Assembly: GCA_037127315.1 (NCBI GenBank)
Contig: JBBBDQ010000350.1
Coordinates: forward strand, 3,128,501 to 3,192,500
DNA: 64,000 nucleotides
Source of the DNA: Ascarosepion bandense
Lineage: Eukaryota; Mollusca; Cephalopoda; Sepiida; Sepiidae
Direction of reading: 5' to 3'
The notes beneath the pieces are model-generated. The model was given only the letters and a program-made list of their open reading frames with translations. It made no database searches and was not told the origin of the DNA. Below are positions 1-10,984 of the stretch, one piece after another; position 1 is the first letter of the stretch; each line of letters begins with the position of its first letter. Position numbers and translations under genes: made by a program.

Positions 1-1699
1 AAAAATTTGGGGAGCAGATGCATTTGGGAATTTGACAGTAAACGGATCATAGATGGATCAGCATTGACAGGGAAAAACATAAGGGAAATGATTGTAGTTC
101 TTCTGGAACATCTTGCATCAATTTTCAAAGGGAGGAAAAGAATTAAGGGTGATGGATAGGAGAGAGAGAGAGAGAGACTGCTAATGAGTTCGGCTAAATT
201 ACTCATAGAAGAAGGGAGGTGAGTCAGGGCAGTGAGAAAAGGAGGTGGGTGTGCAATATGATTAATGCTTCTTTGATGTACTTTGTCAAGTTGCTTTCTT
301 CTTTCTCCCTAACATTCCACCATGTTGTATTAGACAATCTTATTATTCTGAACATTTCAGTGCCCCAAAGTGGATTTATGGGTCAAGTGGACTTCACACT
401 GTGTGCATGTGTAACCTGAAGATGGTCAGTAACCAAAAGAGTGTGAAAATATTGTTAGCCTATTCTATATATGACAGAATTGCTAGGGGTCAGATACTAT
501 GAACTTTGACTCCATCCAACATACCTTCCCTAATTCTATTTTTGAATATTTTTTATCATACATCCAAAGAGCCTTCAGTTAAAGGTTTGAGCTTTTCAGA
601 AATTTCTTTGCTTCACTAATCTAAAGAAACTTCTAGACATTTCCATATATTGAATTGGTCATCCTGTTTTTATCATAAGATGATATTAAGATTTATTGCC
701 ATAAACATTGTTTAAAAACATTGCCTTTCGCTTTATTGTGACACTGTGCATATTTTTATCAATTCTAACATTGATGGAAAAAATGAGTAATATTTTCAGC
801 ATATTGCACTTTCATTTTATAAATGGTCAAAAAAGGCCTAATGCAAAAATAAATTTGTGTAATATATGGAGAAGGTTCTGTCTATGATCAAACATGTCAA
901 AACAGGCTTACAAAATCTAATTCTAAAGAGTTGCTTTACAATGGACAAGGTTAAGAGCAATAAAATTGGGACGTTGGGAATAGAGAGCATAATAATGAAG
1001 GGGAGAGCCAACATACAGAAAATATCTACATCAAATGTTGACAATCATTGGTTGTATTAGTTGCTTTGATGTGGGACTTCCACATAAGCAAAAATTTATT
1101 GGACCCTATTTCTGAATATGATAAATCACGATAAACGAAGAAAAATATTTATAGTTTATAAGAATATGAAATTTTTCAAGGAAATCAATTTCCTGGAATC
1201 TTCCTAGAGAAAGTTCTGGGTAGAGGAAAAATGGTGAATACATCATTCAATTAATTTAATATAAAAAAAAAATTGTTTATTATTTGCTTACTTATAATTG
1301 AATAAACTTTGCCGCTCTGTATCTAAAATCTACAAATTATAATTCTATTTGCGCAGTTTAACAGCAAATTTGTGTTGTGACTGATATACAGTTTAAGTGC
1401 AAAATAAACAAATTTTTAAAAAGTATGTTAAATTTCTATGACAAGTCATTTTGAGAAAAGCTAATAAATTTTTAAGGAAAGAATATTACTAAAATGATTT
1501 TATAAACTTAAAAGGTTATTTGTTAACACTAAATACATCTGTACAGTATAAAAGCTGATGTAGAAGTCATTTTGCAATATCATTTAAAAAATAGTAATCC
1601 CAAGTTGGAGTAGCATTTCAATTTGATGGATATTGCCTAATTAAAAAAAATGAAAGAAAGAATGGCTGGTAATTATTGGAAAGTTCATGCTGTTTTTTT
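1..1699. other. Unannotated A+T-rich sequence
   Basis: I recognise no gene or mobile element here. There is a short (GA)n run near 162-176. The open frames of 60-70 codons have no recognisable motif and look like chance frames. Confidence 0.5.
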
Positions 1700-1714
1700 T
1701 TTAAGGAAATAAAA

Positions 1715-2765
1715 ACAAAACAAAATTATGTCATTAAATATTTATTCAACAAGATATGAACTATTTTGTTGCACAAGCTTTCTCTATTTTTCCTTCAACT
1801 TAAAGATTCCATCTTCCCAGAATGTTAGTGGTTTCTTGGCATTAAGTGTCTTTTTTATGTCATCCAAAGAATTGAAATTTTTATCATTGACATTATTATT
1901 TCGCAAGGAATTGAATAAAATCCAAAGGAACAATGTCCAGTGAATATGGCGAGAGGAGTAATACATCCCAGCCAAGTTGCAATAATTTTTGCCAGTTCAC
2001 CAAAAAATTACGAGGCTTGACATTATCCTGATGGAAAACGACACCTTTCCTGTTCACCAATTCTGGGCCTTTTTCTTGAATTACTGCCTTTAATTCGTCC
2101 AGTTGTGAGCAGTAATTTTCAGAATCAATTGACTAGTTATTTAGCAGAAACTCATACTACAGGATTCCTTTCCAATTTCACCAGATGCACAGCATGGCTT
2201 TCTCAGGATGAAGACCTGCTTGTGGGGGTGGCTAAAGTTTGCTCAGGTTGCTTACCCCAAGATCTTTTTCACTGAACATTTTTGTAAATCATTTCTAATC
2301 AGTCAGTCAGTTAAGTGCCATACGTGATACACGCTTTGGGCGATCATGTCTCGAAAGAGACATGACTGACTGGGCAGAAGATTATTCCGCAGTAGGTTAC
2401 CATTGCTTTCTGCAGTAGATTGGTTGCCAGGCAAGGCAATAGAACCCAATCTGTTCTATTATTTAACCCATAACTGGAGGGAAAAAATGGATTAATACCT
2501 TTTCCAAGAGTATTTGTGCATAAGTGAATGCAAGGAATTCAACTGGAATTCGAACTCGGCTCCCCAATTTGTCATTCTGAGTAGATGTCCATTGAACCAC
2601 AACGCACATTCCATTTCTAATCACCAGTCACAATTTGATTTTTTAAAAAAAAAGGGGGGGTGCACATTTCTATTTCACTTATACAGCAAATCACAGATAG
2701 AAATATGATTCAGAAGATTCTTTTCACTCAGATTTATGTGGTAACCAAATATTGTAGATAAATGT
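1715..2765 (-). pseudogene. Mariner transposase relic, split by a SINE
   Basis: This is a decayed cut-and-paste transposase of the mariner group, read on the minus strand through several frames. From high to low coordinates I can follow a motif like IVTGDEKW near 2625-2650, a WW/IWWNWKG-like block near 2185-2205, a QLDELK block near 2085-2105, a GVVFHQDN block carrying the second catalytic Asp near 2025-2045, and a C-terminal stretch ending in KPLTFWEDGIFKL within 1784-1975. That order is the normal mariner order. Frameshifts, stop codons and the SINE at 2301-2610, which separates the first block from the rest, make it non-functional. I did not find terminal inverted repeats, so the outer limits are approximate. 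Confidence 0.75.
2301..2611 (-). mobile_element. tRNA-derived SINE, family A, with target duplication
   Basis: This is a full-length minus-strand copy of the commonest repeat in the window. The tRNA-like head lies at the high-coordinate end, with an A-box-like block reading GTGGTTCAATGG and a B-box-like GAGTTCGAATTCC near 2545-2560. The low-coordinate end is the CAGTCAGTTAAGTGCC terminus. The sequence CATTTCTAATC occurs at 2290-2300 and again at 2612-2622, an 11-bp target-site duplication. The element sits inside a mariner relic, so it is younger than that relic. Confidence 0.9.
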
Positions 2766-2867
2766 TTGTGGACGGTGATTTTTAATATTGTTATGGGGAA
2801 ACACACTTATTCCTCAGATAATGGACTCTCACTCCTATATTAATAAGAATTAACAGGGAGTTCTTTA

Positions 2868-3043
2868 GACTTCTATTGGAGTTCAGTAGAACTACTAGGC
2901 AGTTGATATTAGTTGACAGTTAGCCGAATACTAAGGAATTAGCTTTTAGTGGAAGATTACCAAGTTCCTAACATTTTAGGTATGTTAAGTTGATTAACAA
3001 CCGACATAATACAACTATAAACTTCAGTGCGAAAACTACTCCA
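2868..3043 (-). repeat. Interspersed repeat X, copy 1
   Basis: This segment is the reverse complement of 56812-57000, about 54 kb away. Shared blocks include CTGAACTCCAATAGAAGT, GGAACTTGGTAATCTTCC and a TTTCGCACTGAAG-like end. I recognise no coding capacity. It is probably a non-autonomous element or an LTR fragment. Confidence 0.75.
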
Positions 3044-3916
3044 CAACAAATATATGTAGTGGTTTTGCCAATCCCCATATTGTGTAATGCGGGTTATTCT
3101 CAATCAATGGCTTGATTTGGTCATCATGTGTTGTTGGGGGTGTCTGCCTGAGCATTCTTCATCAATAAGGCTGCAATCACCAATTCTTAAATTAGTGTTG
3201 TGGTGAAATTTTTGTGGCCAAGTTGTTGTGGCCTGTTTGGGCCAAGAAGAAAGGCACGGAAACAAGAAGGTAGGTTCAAACAGTGTATCAAAAGAATAGA
3301 ACATATATACAAGGTAAAGTGTTAGTAGTCAGCAAATAGAAATGTAAGTCCGAACAGTATAGTTAGGCTGCGTCTCGACTGTCTCACAGCTGCATCCTCA
3401 GAAGTCATGCAGGTTATTATTTATTGACGGAGGAAGAGTTCATTCCTATAGATAGGGTACCATAACAATTAGCAAACCATTTCTGTACATTTTTGCCAGC
3501 CAAAGCACTTTCATGATACACAGCACATCTTTTTTGTTGCTTGCAAGTCATTTTTGCCTTTACAGTAATGAAAAAGCATCAAGTGTCTAAAATGCACCAT
3601 ATAATGTTTAATTTTTATAGGGGTGCAAAATTGACATATAATTAAGTAATTTTAAACATTCTTTCTCAAGTGATAGTTTGAAGTCTGTTCTAATTGGGAA
3701 TGTAAGCATATTATATTTGTTGATAAATTTGATGTGTTCTAATATGTTGGAACATGAACTATTAAAAATCAGCATGAACTTTCCGGACAATCTAATATAT
3801 ACTTAAACAACAAAAGGAAAACTTCTATAATCCCAACAAATCATAACTAATAAACTACAAAATAAGAAAAAAAAAACCTAAGAAATTTACTGAAATTGAA
3901 GAATCATGCCTACTCC
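3044..3916. other. Unannotated sequence
   Basis: No gene was recognised. A minus-strand block near 3384-3410 contains CTGAGGA followed by a small self-complementary region, a weak hammerhead-like resemblance without a GAAA element, so it is not annotated as such. The rest is A+T-rich with a poly(A) run near 3867-3878. Confidence 0.4.
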
Positions 3917-4082
3917 CTTGTGCAAATTAACTGAAGCAAAATGAATAATGTTTTCCTAGGATCTTTCACACTTTCCCTGATCATGTATACAACGTTTCTT
4001 GGTGCTGTTTTTCTCTTCCAACTGCATTTTCCTTTACACTTTGGACTGATTGATCCAGTTTGTTTATTTCATCATAAAGGTT
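3917..4082 (-). pseudogene. Tc1-like transposase N-terminal fragment, copy A
   Basis: This is about 85 percent similar by eye to 4673-4836 on the same strand. That second copy encodes a Tc1-type helix-turn-helix region. This copy lacks an open frame and stops where the LINE 3' fragment at 4086 begins, so the LINE either inserted into it or defines a rearrangement boundary. Confidence 0.6.
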
Positions 4083-4085
4083 GGG

Positions 4086-4528
4086 TGCTCCTGCTATCAA
4101 GGTTCTTGACAAGATCTGAGGGAGGATTAGCAATGTAATCAATCCTGACTTGGAATCTTGACCTCAGTCACTTTCCCACTACTGTGACATAGCTTCCCTC
4201 TGTCTTTTCTACAAATATATTCATAGCAACTTTTTCCCCAGGTGCCTCGACAACATGACTTTAAGCACGCTACTAGATTGGCATCTAGGTCCCACCCTTA
4301 TACAGTTGAAATTGTAACAGCTCTCTTCTTGCCCTTCCTGACTGTGGAACTCCCTTCTGTTTACTTGCTTTCCTGATAGCTACAATCTCCAAAAATTTAA
4401 ATGCATGTCAATTAACATCTATCCTATTCATCTTTCGTCCTTTTTGTACCCAGTCTTATTTCTCACTGTAACCAACAGCACACTGGTGGTGGTTTTGTCT
4501 TGCTTGGGGTGAAATGATTAAAAACTCA
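4086..4528 (+). mobile_element. LINE family 1, 3' fragment
   Basis: This fragment aligns by eye with the C-terminal reverse-transcriptase region and 3' tail of the better copy at 27285-28228. It shares GATTGGCATCTAGGTCCCACC, reduced versions of the WNSLP-type C-terminal motif, and the terminal TTGCTTGGGGTGAAATGATT followed by A residues. It is 5'-truncated and has no usable frame, as expected for a dead non-LTR retrotransposon insertion. Confidence 0.8.
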
Positions 4529-4672
4529 AACCTAAACCAGGCACTTACAAATTGAGGTCTTTTTGTATTTATTTAGTTTTCTTCTACAGCTTATGCTACA
4601 GAGCAAATTTTGGACAAACATCTTTTAGCAATGTCGGCAAATAAATGTTAGTCATACTTGTACATCTACACG

Positions 4673-5010
4673 CTTGTGCAAATTAACTGAAACAAAATGA
4701 ATGTCTTTCTAAGATCTTTTACACTTTCCCTTTTCATGTATGCAACGTCTCTTGGCTGTGTTTTTCTCTTCAGACTGCATTTTCCTTTATGTTTTAGATT
4801 GATGGATCCAGTTTGTTTCTTCGCCTTGATGATTTGACTGACATTTGAAAGGCTGACACCAACAATATCTGTGATCTCTCTGTAAGGCTTGCCAGTAGGT
4901 TTGTACAACGTTACAATTTTCATATGCTTCCTTGGAGTAACATCAATCACAGGCAATGGCCGTAGGACAACTAATTGACGGCTAAGACAATAGTGTCCAG
5001 GCATGATAAA
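4673..5010 (-). pseudogene. Tc1/mariner-superfamily transposase N-terminus, copy B
   Basis: A 118-codon minus-strand frame (4666-5022) contains the paired-like helix-turn-helix part of a Tc1-type transposase. Its recognisable blocks are KIVTLYKPTGKPYREI, VGVSLSNVSQIIK and a TQPRDVAYMKR stretch matching the usual region between the two DNA-binding subdomains. The frame ends just after this, and no DDE catalytic domain follows at lower coordinates, so only the DNA-binding part survives. The same segment is repeated at 3917-4082. Confidence 0.75.
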
Positions 5011-5022
5011 AATCTGACACAA

Positions 5023-6191
5023 TCACGAATGATGTAATATTTTTCAAGGCCAAACAAATTTCATCATACACCTCCAAAATAGATTCATATTGCAGCACAC
5101 TACTGCAAATGACCTAATCTAAGGAAAAAAATAGAAATTGATTACACCCTATCACTCCAGTGGGTCTAAAATTGACTGTATGGTTAAAAAAAGAAAAGAA
5201 AAAACTAAAGCAGGTGTTTCAATTAATTTGTACAAAAGTGAATAAAATACAAATACAGATATGATTAAAATTTTTATTCCCCACACCCCACCCTCACAGC
5301 ATTGGTGCAGTAGGATTATTTGTTAAAGCATTTTTTGTGATATAATTTCGTTCCAGGAATGAAAATTTTTTCAAACTGAGAAATTCTTATTGGCATGACT
5401 ATTGCACTTATATTTAGTATACAAAAATAAATATATAAGATAAAATAAACAAAGTTATTTGGATAAGAGTGAAATGCTATTGTGTACACAGAATTCTATG
5501 CCTTCAATAGAACTATACTAGTGATAAGACTGATAGTGGAGATGACTGTCAATAGGACAGTGCAGGAAGATCTGAATAGTTCTTTCCCAAGTCCTAAAGT
5601 GTATACTAATGCAAATTGTTTAACAGGAATTCAGAAGTAGGAATTAAAGGAAGGAAAAAAAAAATCAGCGATCATTGTCACCTTTAAAGCATTTAAAAGG
5701 TGTAATATATAAAGGCATATGAGGGCAGCTGAAAGAGCACAATTCTACCTATTAATGCGCTATTAATATTGAAATAATTATGATGATAGTGAAAAGCAGC
5801 ATTAGACTAAATGAAGCAAGGGAGGTGAAGCCATCAAGGGAGGTGTGTAGTGAAAGCCAGGCTACTGCACGTGCACACAGTGTACACATGCTGCTGGCTG
5901 CAGATGTGTATAGACAACACACATACACACACGCTACTAACGATTTGACTTCAACCATGAAATCCTGTACATAACAATGAACTCCTCTTCAGCAGGAAAA
6001 AAAGCATCAACATGTGGGCCATCACATATTTTCACCTGACGAGAACGCCTACGGCACCAACATCCAATGGTAGGTGTCGAAGGGGGAAAACCTGTAGCAA
6101 ATGAATACAAAACAAAAGAAAAATAAAATATATATATTTTTTTCCTCTATGGGATAGTAGATTGTTTTGATCAAGAAAGCAGTACTAAAAG

Positions 6192-6192
<1 letters not shown>
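5023..6192. other. Unannotated sequence
   Basis: I see no gene or transposon. The overlapping frames at 5752-5974 on both strands are low in complexity and have no motif. Confidence 0.4.

Positions 6193-6233
<41 letters not shown>
6193..6233. repeat. (TA)n microsatellite
   Basis: About 20 uninterrupted TA units. Confidence 0.98.
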
Positions 6234-6239
<6 letters not shown>

Positions 6240-6716
6240 AAAAAACAGTTGAAAAATTTTAGGTCTGGATGTTGGCTACTTCTATATAATTGTAATACAA
6301 ATTGCATAAACAAAACACAAAATGTAAAAATAAAAAATCTATGAAAATAAAAAGCTTAATACATAAAAAAAAAACACAATCATAAAAACAATAGCAAAAA
6401 AAATAAAATTTTGGTTTTAATTTTATGTAAGTTCTAAAGATATTGCAGGAAACATTCAACAGAATTTACTTTAAAATATAGAATAAATAACTGACAAAAT
6501 TTTAAATTACAAATCAAACAGCCATTTTATTTACATAATTACAATCTTTAAAACATAAAAATACAAGAAATATTGACATGGGATTATCTAAAAGAAAAAT
6601 TAAGCAGTCAAAAAATTACAAATAATTTATGGTAAGAAAGTTTTTGGGTGTATATTATGTACGAGTGTACCCCTGCCATCAAAAATGATGGTAAAATATT
6701 TAAGAGGATTATTTTA

Positions 6717-6718
<2 letters not shown>

Positions 6719-6778
<60 letters not shown>
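6719..6778. repeat. (TA)n(CA)n compound microsatellite
   Basis: A TA tract runs directly into a CA tract. Confidence 0.98.
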
Positions 6779-6779
<1 letters not shown>

Positions 6780-6849
6780 TTTCACTATCCGATGACATAA
6801 TTATCTCAAAAAATAATATAAGGCACTGTTAAAAGAGCAAACATGCAGC

Positions 6850-6891
<42 letters not shown>
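6850..6891. repeat. (CA)n microsatellite
   Basis: About 20 CA units. Confidence 0.98.
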
Positions 6892-6893
<2 letters not shown>

Positions 6894-7594
6894 AATCTTT
6901 ATTATAATAGGGAGGATTCCAGTTTTTAAATTTTAGTATTTAAAATTTCTCATATCCAGACGCTAAAACATTGACAGATGGTTACATGAAACAATCCTCT
7001 CAATTTACAGAAAAGGGCTAATCTAGGTTTAGGAAAGCTATACACATATCAAGTTCTATACTTGAAAGTAAAGATGTATTATAAACAGAAAAAACAAATT
7101 TACTTGACTGGAAAATTCTCAACACAAATTTCTGGTGCAAAATTGCCTATTAATATGGCTGACATTTAAGCAAAAACTTGTCAGTAGAAAATGAGGAAAA
7201 TTAGGAATTTTCTAAATGTAAAATCAGTTATAATCAAATGGTACAGGAAATTAATTGGAAAGGAAGCATTTTTGTCATTACAAACAAGCTAAATACACTG
7301 TAGGGTTTATAGCACAGACCTTGCCAAAAGTTATCCAAAGATATAGATAAATAGACATTCAAATAGAAAAGTACAGGCACCATGAAAAGAAAACCTTGAA
7401 AAGAAATTAGCTCTCAAGTGTAAAAAGAAAATTCCTAAAATTAGAAATAACTACCCCCCCACCACCCAGCCAATTGTGAGTTCAATACTTGGCCACAGCA
7501 CAGGGAACAAAAACTTGGAGATGTGAGTTACTAAAGGGAAATAACTGAAATTGAGATATCCAAAAAGGCATGTCATAATGAATTAGAACAATCT
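6892..7594. other. Unannotated A+T-rich sequence
   Basis: I recognise nothing beyond short homopolymer runs. Confidence 0.4.
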
Positions 7595-7744
7595 ACACTA
7601 CTGGCCATAATTATTAGGCCACCCCAGTGTTTAAAAAAAATAAATAAATAAATAAATAAAATGATGTATTTAATACTATCTTTAAAATAGTAAGAAATAC
7701 ATTTCTTTCAAAAAACTGGGGTGGCCTAATAATTATGCCCGGTA

Positions 7745-7748
<4 letters not shown>
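7595..7748. mobile_element. MITE 1, inverted-repeat element of Tc1/mariner type
   Basis: The two ends are inverted repeats of about 35 bp sharing GGCATAATTATTAGGCCACC-like sequence, and the interior (GATGTATTTAATACTAT against ATAGTAAGAAATACAT) also folds back. The whole 150-bp unit can form one hairpin. It has no coding capacity. The right end abuts a TA tract, as expected for TA-targeting Tc1/mariner-type elements. Confidence 0.85.

Positions 7749-7779
<31 letters not shown>
7746..7779. repeat. (TA)n microsatellite at the SINE F tail
   Basis: This tract lies between MITE 1 and the 3' end of the minus-strand SINE F copy. Confidence 0.95.
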
Positions 7780-7783
<4 letters not shown>

Positions 7784-7920
7784 TCAGCAGACAGATCTGT
7801 TTCGCTGTATCACAGTTCATCAGTACGGTAAGACTCCGATTACTTTTAACCCAGGATTGAAACCCGACTGAATTGGCATCTGTTGGCGATTCTACCTCTG
7901 GGCTATGGGCGCTCAGTAGA
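7780..7920 (-). mobile_element. tRNA-derived SINE, family F, copy 1
   Basis: Read on the minus strand it has an A-box-like TAGCCCAGAGGTAGAAT, a B-box-like GGGTTTCAATCCTGGG, a short body ending GATACAGCGAAACAGATCTG, and then the adjacent (TA)n tract. Copy 2 at 20790-20935 has the same order and also runs into (TA)n, so the TA tract appears to be the SINE tail. Confidence 0.8.
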
Positions 7921-7968
7921 AGATGACAGACTTCTTAGCGTGTATATTATCATTATACATGCCCGGTA

Positions 7969-7969
<1 letters not shown>

Positions 7970-8018
<49 letters not shown>
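7970..8018. repeat. (TG)n(TA)n microsatellite
   Basis: It is preceded by a short CATGCCCGGTAGTG block similar to the right end of MITE 1 and followed directly by MITE 2. Confidence 0.95.
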
Positions 8019-8020
<2 letters not shown>

Positions 8021-8406
8021 CCGGCCATAATTATTAGGCCACCCAGTGTTTTAAAAAATTATGTATTTCATACTATTTTTTAGTATTTAGTGCCATGTGA
8101 ATAATTGCAAATGAAAATAGAATGGTTCTTTTGTTAATACTACACAATAACGTGCATCAAATGAATTTATAAATATCTAATAATTACCGATATTGCAGCT
8201 TCATCAATGAAAGAATGAAGAAAATTTAGAGTGATTCGGACGAGTTCATCTTTGCACCCTTGCCTTGTAAAATTTTGCAAAGTAATAATAACAAAAACAC
8301 TATTTTCATTCAGAATTATCCACTTGGCAATAAATACTAAAAATAGTATGAAATACATAATTTCTTTTAAAAAACTAGGGTGGCCTAATAATTATGGATG
8401 GTAGTG
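8018..8406. mobile_element. MITE 2, larger relative of MITE 1
   Basis: The terminal inverted repeats are about 65 bp, pairing 8018-8085 with 8340-8406. They share GGCCATAATTATTAGGCCACC with MITE 1 and continue into an ATTATGTATTTCATACTATT block. The interior is about 250 bp without a recognisable transposase. Its left end abuts a TA tract. MITE 1 looks like a deletion derivative of this longer form. Confidence 0.85.
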
Positions 8407-8596
8407 TACCTCTGTGGACTAAATAAAAGCTTCTGAAGAAGAAGACAACCAGAGCATACAGCAAACAAAACATCGTAAATATGACAATAAAGATGAGGGC
8501 GACAGTTCGAATTATGTAGATTAGGTAAATACTTTTTGGCTACAAATGCAAGAGAGAAAAATCTTTACCACTGAAAAATGTTTGCATTTATCAAGT

Positions 8597-9025
8597 AAGA
8601 ATAAAAATCTCATGAAATTAAGCAATATTGAGCTTGATCAGTACCTAGATGGATGACTACTTGTGACTACCAGGTACTGTAAGCTTGGATGTCCATGTGG
8701 TGTAAAGGAAAACTGCTTAGAATATGCATCAATCTACCTCTTCTCCCTCCAGTAATAGGTTAATTAGTAATACTCAAATTGTAGCAGTGAACCATTATTA
8801 TCTCTATAAAACTATTTTCAATCCTGGGTATAACTGAACTTCATCTGACAGCAAGGTCACTGATTGGGAGATTGGGAGATTGGAGGTTTTGAGGAGCATG
8901 GAACCAAATCCAAATTGCTGTTGTTGGCAGATTCACCATGACCTGAGGTGATAGCACCTGTTAGAATCCCAGCTATAGGCATATCCCACCCCCATCAAAA
9001 ATAAAACACTATGAAAGTATAAAAA
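8597..9025 (+). mobile_element. Retroposon with a 5S-rRNA-like head
   Basis: Positions 8612-8695 resemble the 3' two-thirds of 5S rRNA. The blocks in order are GAAATTAAGCAATATTGAGC, GATCAGTACCTAGATGGATG and CCAGGTACTGTAAGCTT, equivalent to the internal promoter and the 3' arm. The downstream body (about 8835-9025) recurs on the minus strand at 39745-39958, ending in AAAGTATAAAAA. A 5S-headed element with a separate dispersed body is the layout of SINE3-type elements. A 5S pseudogene next to an unrelated repeat is the alternative. Confidence 0.6.
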
Positions 9026-9328
9026 TATATATTTATAATAAAAATACCAACAACACAATTTTAAAGCAAAATGACTAACAATATGTTTTATCTGAAGTTG
9101 AAACCATAAAATTGTGTCCAAAATATTTCAATTAAATTTCAACATTAAATGACCCATAAGAAGTTGATATGCTGCAAATCAAACAAATCATTAAAATATT
9201 TTCTGGCTTTAAATAACCTGCAAAAGGTTGATAAGTCATAAAAAAAACAACAACAAATCACTCCACTTAATCTCTTACAACTGATCCAATTTAGTAAAAA
9301 ATTTAGTAACAAAGAGAAATGTGGTCAG

Positions 9329-9624
9329 TCAGTCAGTTAATTACCATATGTGATACATGCTTGGGAAATCATGTCTCAAGAGAGACATGACTGACTAGGC
9401 AGAAGATTTTTTCACAGTAGGTTGCAATTACTTCCTGCGGTAGACTGGTTGTCAACCAAGGTTATAGAACCCAATCTGTCCTGCTATTCAACCCATAGCT
9501 GGAGATAGAAAAGATGGATTAATACCTTTCCCAAAGTATTTGTGTGTAAGTGAATGCAACAAATTCAACTGGAATTTGAACTTGGCTCTTTGATTTCTCA
9601 TTCTGAGTTAATATCCATCTCACC
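9329..9624 (-). mobile_element. tRNA-derived SINE, family A
   Basis: A full-length minus-strand copy with a B-box-like GAATTTGAACTTGGC head region at its high end. The flanks AAATGTGGTCAG (9317-9328) and AAATATGGTCAG (9625-9636) match at 11 of 12 positions and look like a target-site duplication. Confidence 0.85.
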
Positions 9625-9644
9625 AAATATGGTCAGGTGTTGAA

Positions 9645-9845
9645 TTATAATTTCTTAATTTTTCTATCGAAGTAGATTGTTCTAACTCCACATCCTATAC
9701 CTTTAGATATCTCAGTTTTAATTAATTCACCTTGATAGCTATCCAATTTTTTGTTCTCTCTGCTGGGGTCAGGGATTGAACTCCCAACTCTTTGGTTCAA
9801 GTCACTTTTTAGAGCAGTTAACCAACACTTATCCATGTAGTGTTT
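9645..9845 (-). mobile_element. tRNA-derived SINE, family D, copy 1
   Basis: On the minus strand it has a head with GTTGGTTAACTGCTCT and a B-box-like GAGTTCAATCCCTG, followed by a body containing GAACAATCTACTTCG. The same order occurs at 32790-32966. Confidence 0.65.
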
Positions 9846-10115
9846 CAAAAAGAAAAAAAAAATCAGCAAATGGATCTAAGATACAAAAATGCAAAGTGTA
9901 GAGTTCATTACAATCTTCCACAACTTGTAAAATATAGAGTAGCCTAAATATTAAGCTTACAAAGATTTTTGTAAAGTTAAAGAAAAATTTGCAAGTTATT
10001 GCAAAGTATGTAGAAAAGTTTTGGGCCCAACCCATTTCCTAAAATCTGAGTAAATGATCATATATGAGAATATTTTTTTTAATTTCAATTTTTTAATTTT
10101 TTGAGGGCTTTTTTT

Positions 10116-10260
10116 TGTCTTATGAGAGAGAAAGATGTATATTGTCATAGAACAATTAAGTATATTTGCTATGCAAACCAGCTAATAATGGTCCCCTCCT
10201 CACAAAGGATACCAAAAGTTCGACAATGTCAATGTTAATGTGAATGCATGTTTATATATC
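10116..10260 (+). repeat. Duplicated unit, copy 1
   Basis: It is about 85 percent similar to 10646-10815, sharing TATTTGCTATGCAAACCA and CCTCACAAAGGATACCAAAA. A segment just downstream (10262-10290, CATGCACACACACTAACTTT) is the inverted complement of the far end of the unit. The two copies flank the SINE at 10330-10644. Confidence 0.8.
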
Positions 10261-10329
10261 ACATGCACACACACTAACTTTGGCACTATGTCAGAATATA
10301 CTTATATTGTTCTTATATATATATCTGGG

Positions 10330-10644
10330 GATGTATGTTGTGGTAGAGTGGATATCAACTCAGAAAAAAAAAAAAACTGGGGAGCAGAGTTTGAATTCCA
10401 GTTGAATTCCTTGCATTCACTTGCTCACAATTAGCCTTGGGAAAGGTATTAATCTGTTTTTTTTTCCCCTCTAGTTATATGTTAAATAACAGGACAGATT
10501 AGGTCCTATAGTCTTGGCTGGCAACCAGTCTACCGCAGAAAGCAATGGCAACCTACTGTGGGATAATCTTCTGCCCAGTCAGTCATGTCTCTTTCAAGAC
10601 ATGATTGGCTAAAGCATGTATCACATATGGCACTTAACTGACTT
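10330..10644 (+). mobile_element. tRNA-derived SINE, family A
   Basis: A full-length plus-strand copy with the head at the left (GTGGTAGAGTGGATATC, B-box-like GAGTTTGAATTCC), an internal poly(A) interruption in the head, and the terminal CACTTAACTGACT end at the right. Confidence 0.9.
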
Positions 10645-10645
10645 G

Positions 10646-10647
10646 TC

Positions 10648-10699
<52 letters not shown>

Positions 10700-10813
10700 T
10701 ACATTATCACAGAACAATATAAATATATTTGCTATGCAAACCATCTAATGATGGTACCTTCCTCACAAAGGATACCAAAATTCTAACAGTGCCAAAGTTA
10801 ATGTGTGTGCATG

Positions 10814-10815
<2 letters not shown>
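10646..10815 (+). repeat. Duplicated unit, copy 2, with (GA)n expansion
   Basis: The second copy of the 10116 unit. Here the GA run (10654-10697) is greatly expanded relative to copy 1, and the unit runs into (TA)n at 10818. Confidence 0.8.

Positions 10816-10817
<2 letters not shown>

Positions 10818-10857
<40 letters not shown>
10818..10857. repeat. (TA)n microsatellite
   Basis: About 20 TA units directly after the duplicated unit. Confidence 0.95.
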
Positions 10858-10863
<6 letters not shown>

Positions 10864-10984
10864 GTATCCTTGGTACTTGGTGAGGCCAATTCTACAGGGG
10901 CTTTAAATCTGATGAGAACTCAATGTTAGAATTTAACAGAGTATTATAATAAAAATAAGTTGAATGTTTTTATAGATCTATAAG

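Noticed and set aside
3384..3410. Minus-strand CTGAGGA with a small hairpin
   Set aside because: GAGA instead of GAAA and no supporting helix I or III.
6850..6891. CRISPR-like or satellite array in the CA/TA region
   Set aside because: Simple dinucleotide repeats only; no spaced repeat structure, and the sequence is eukaryotic.
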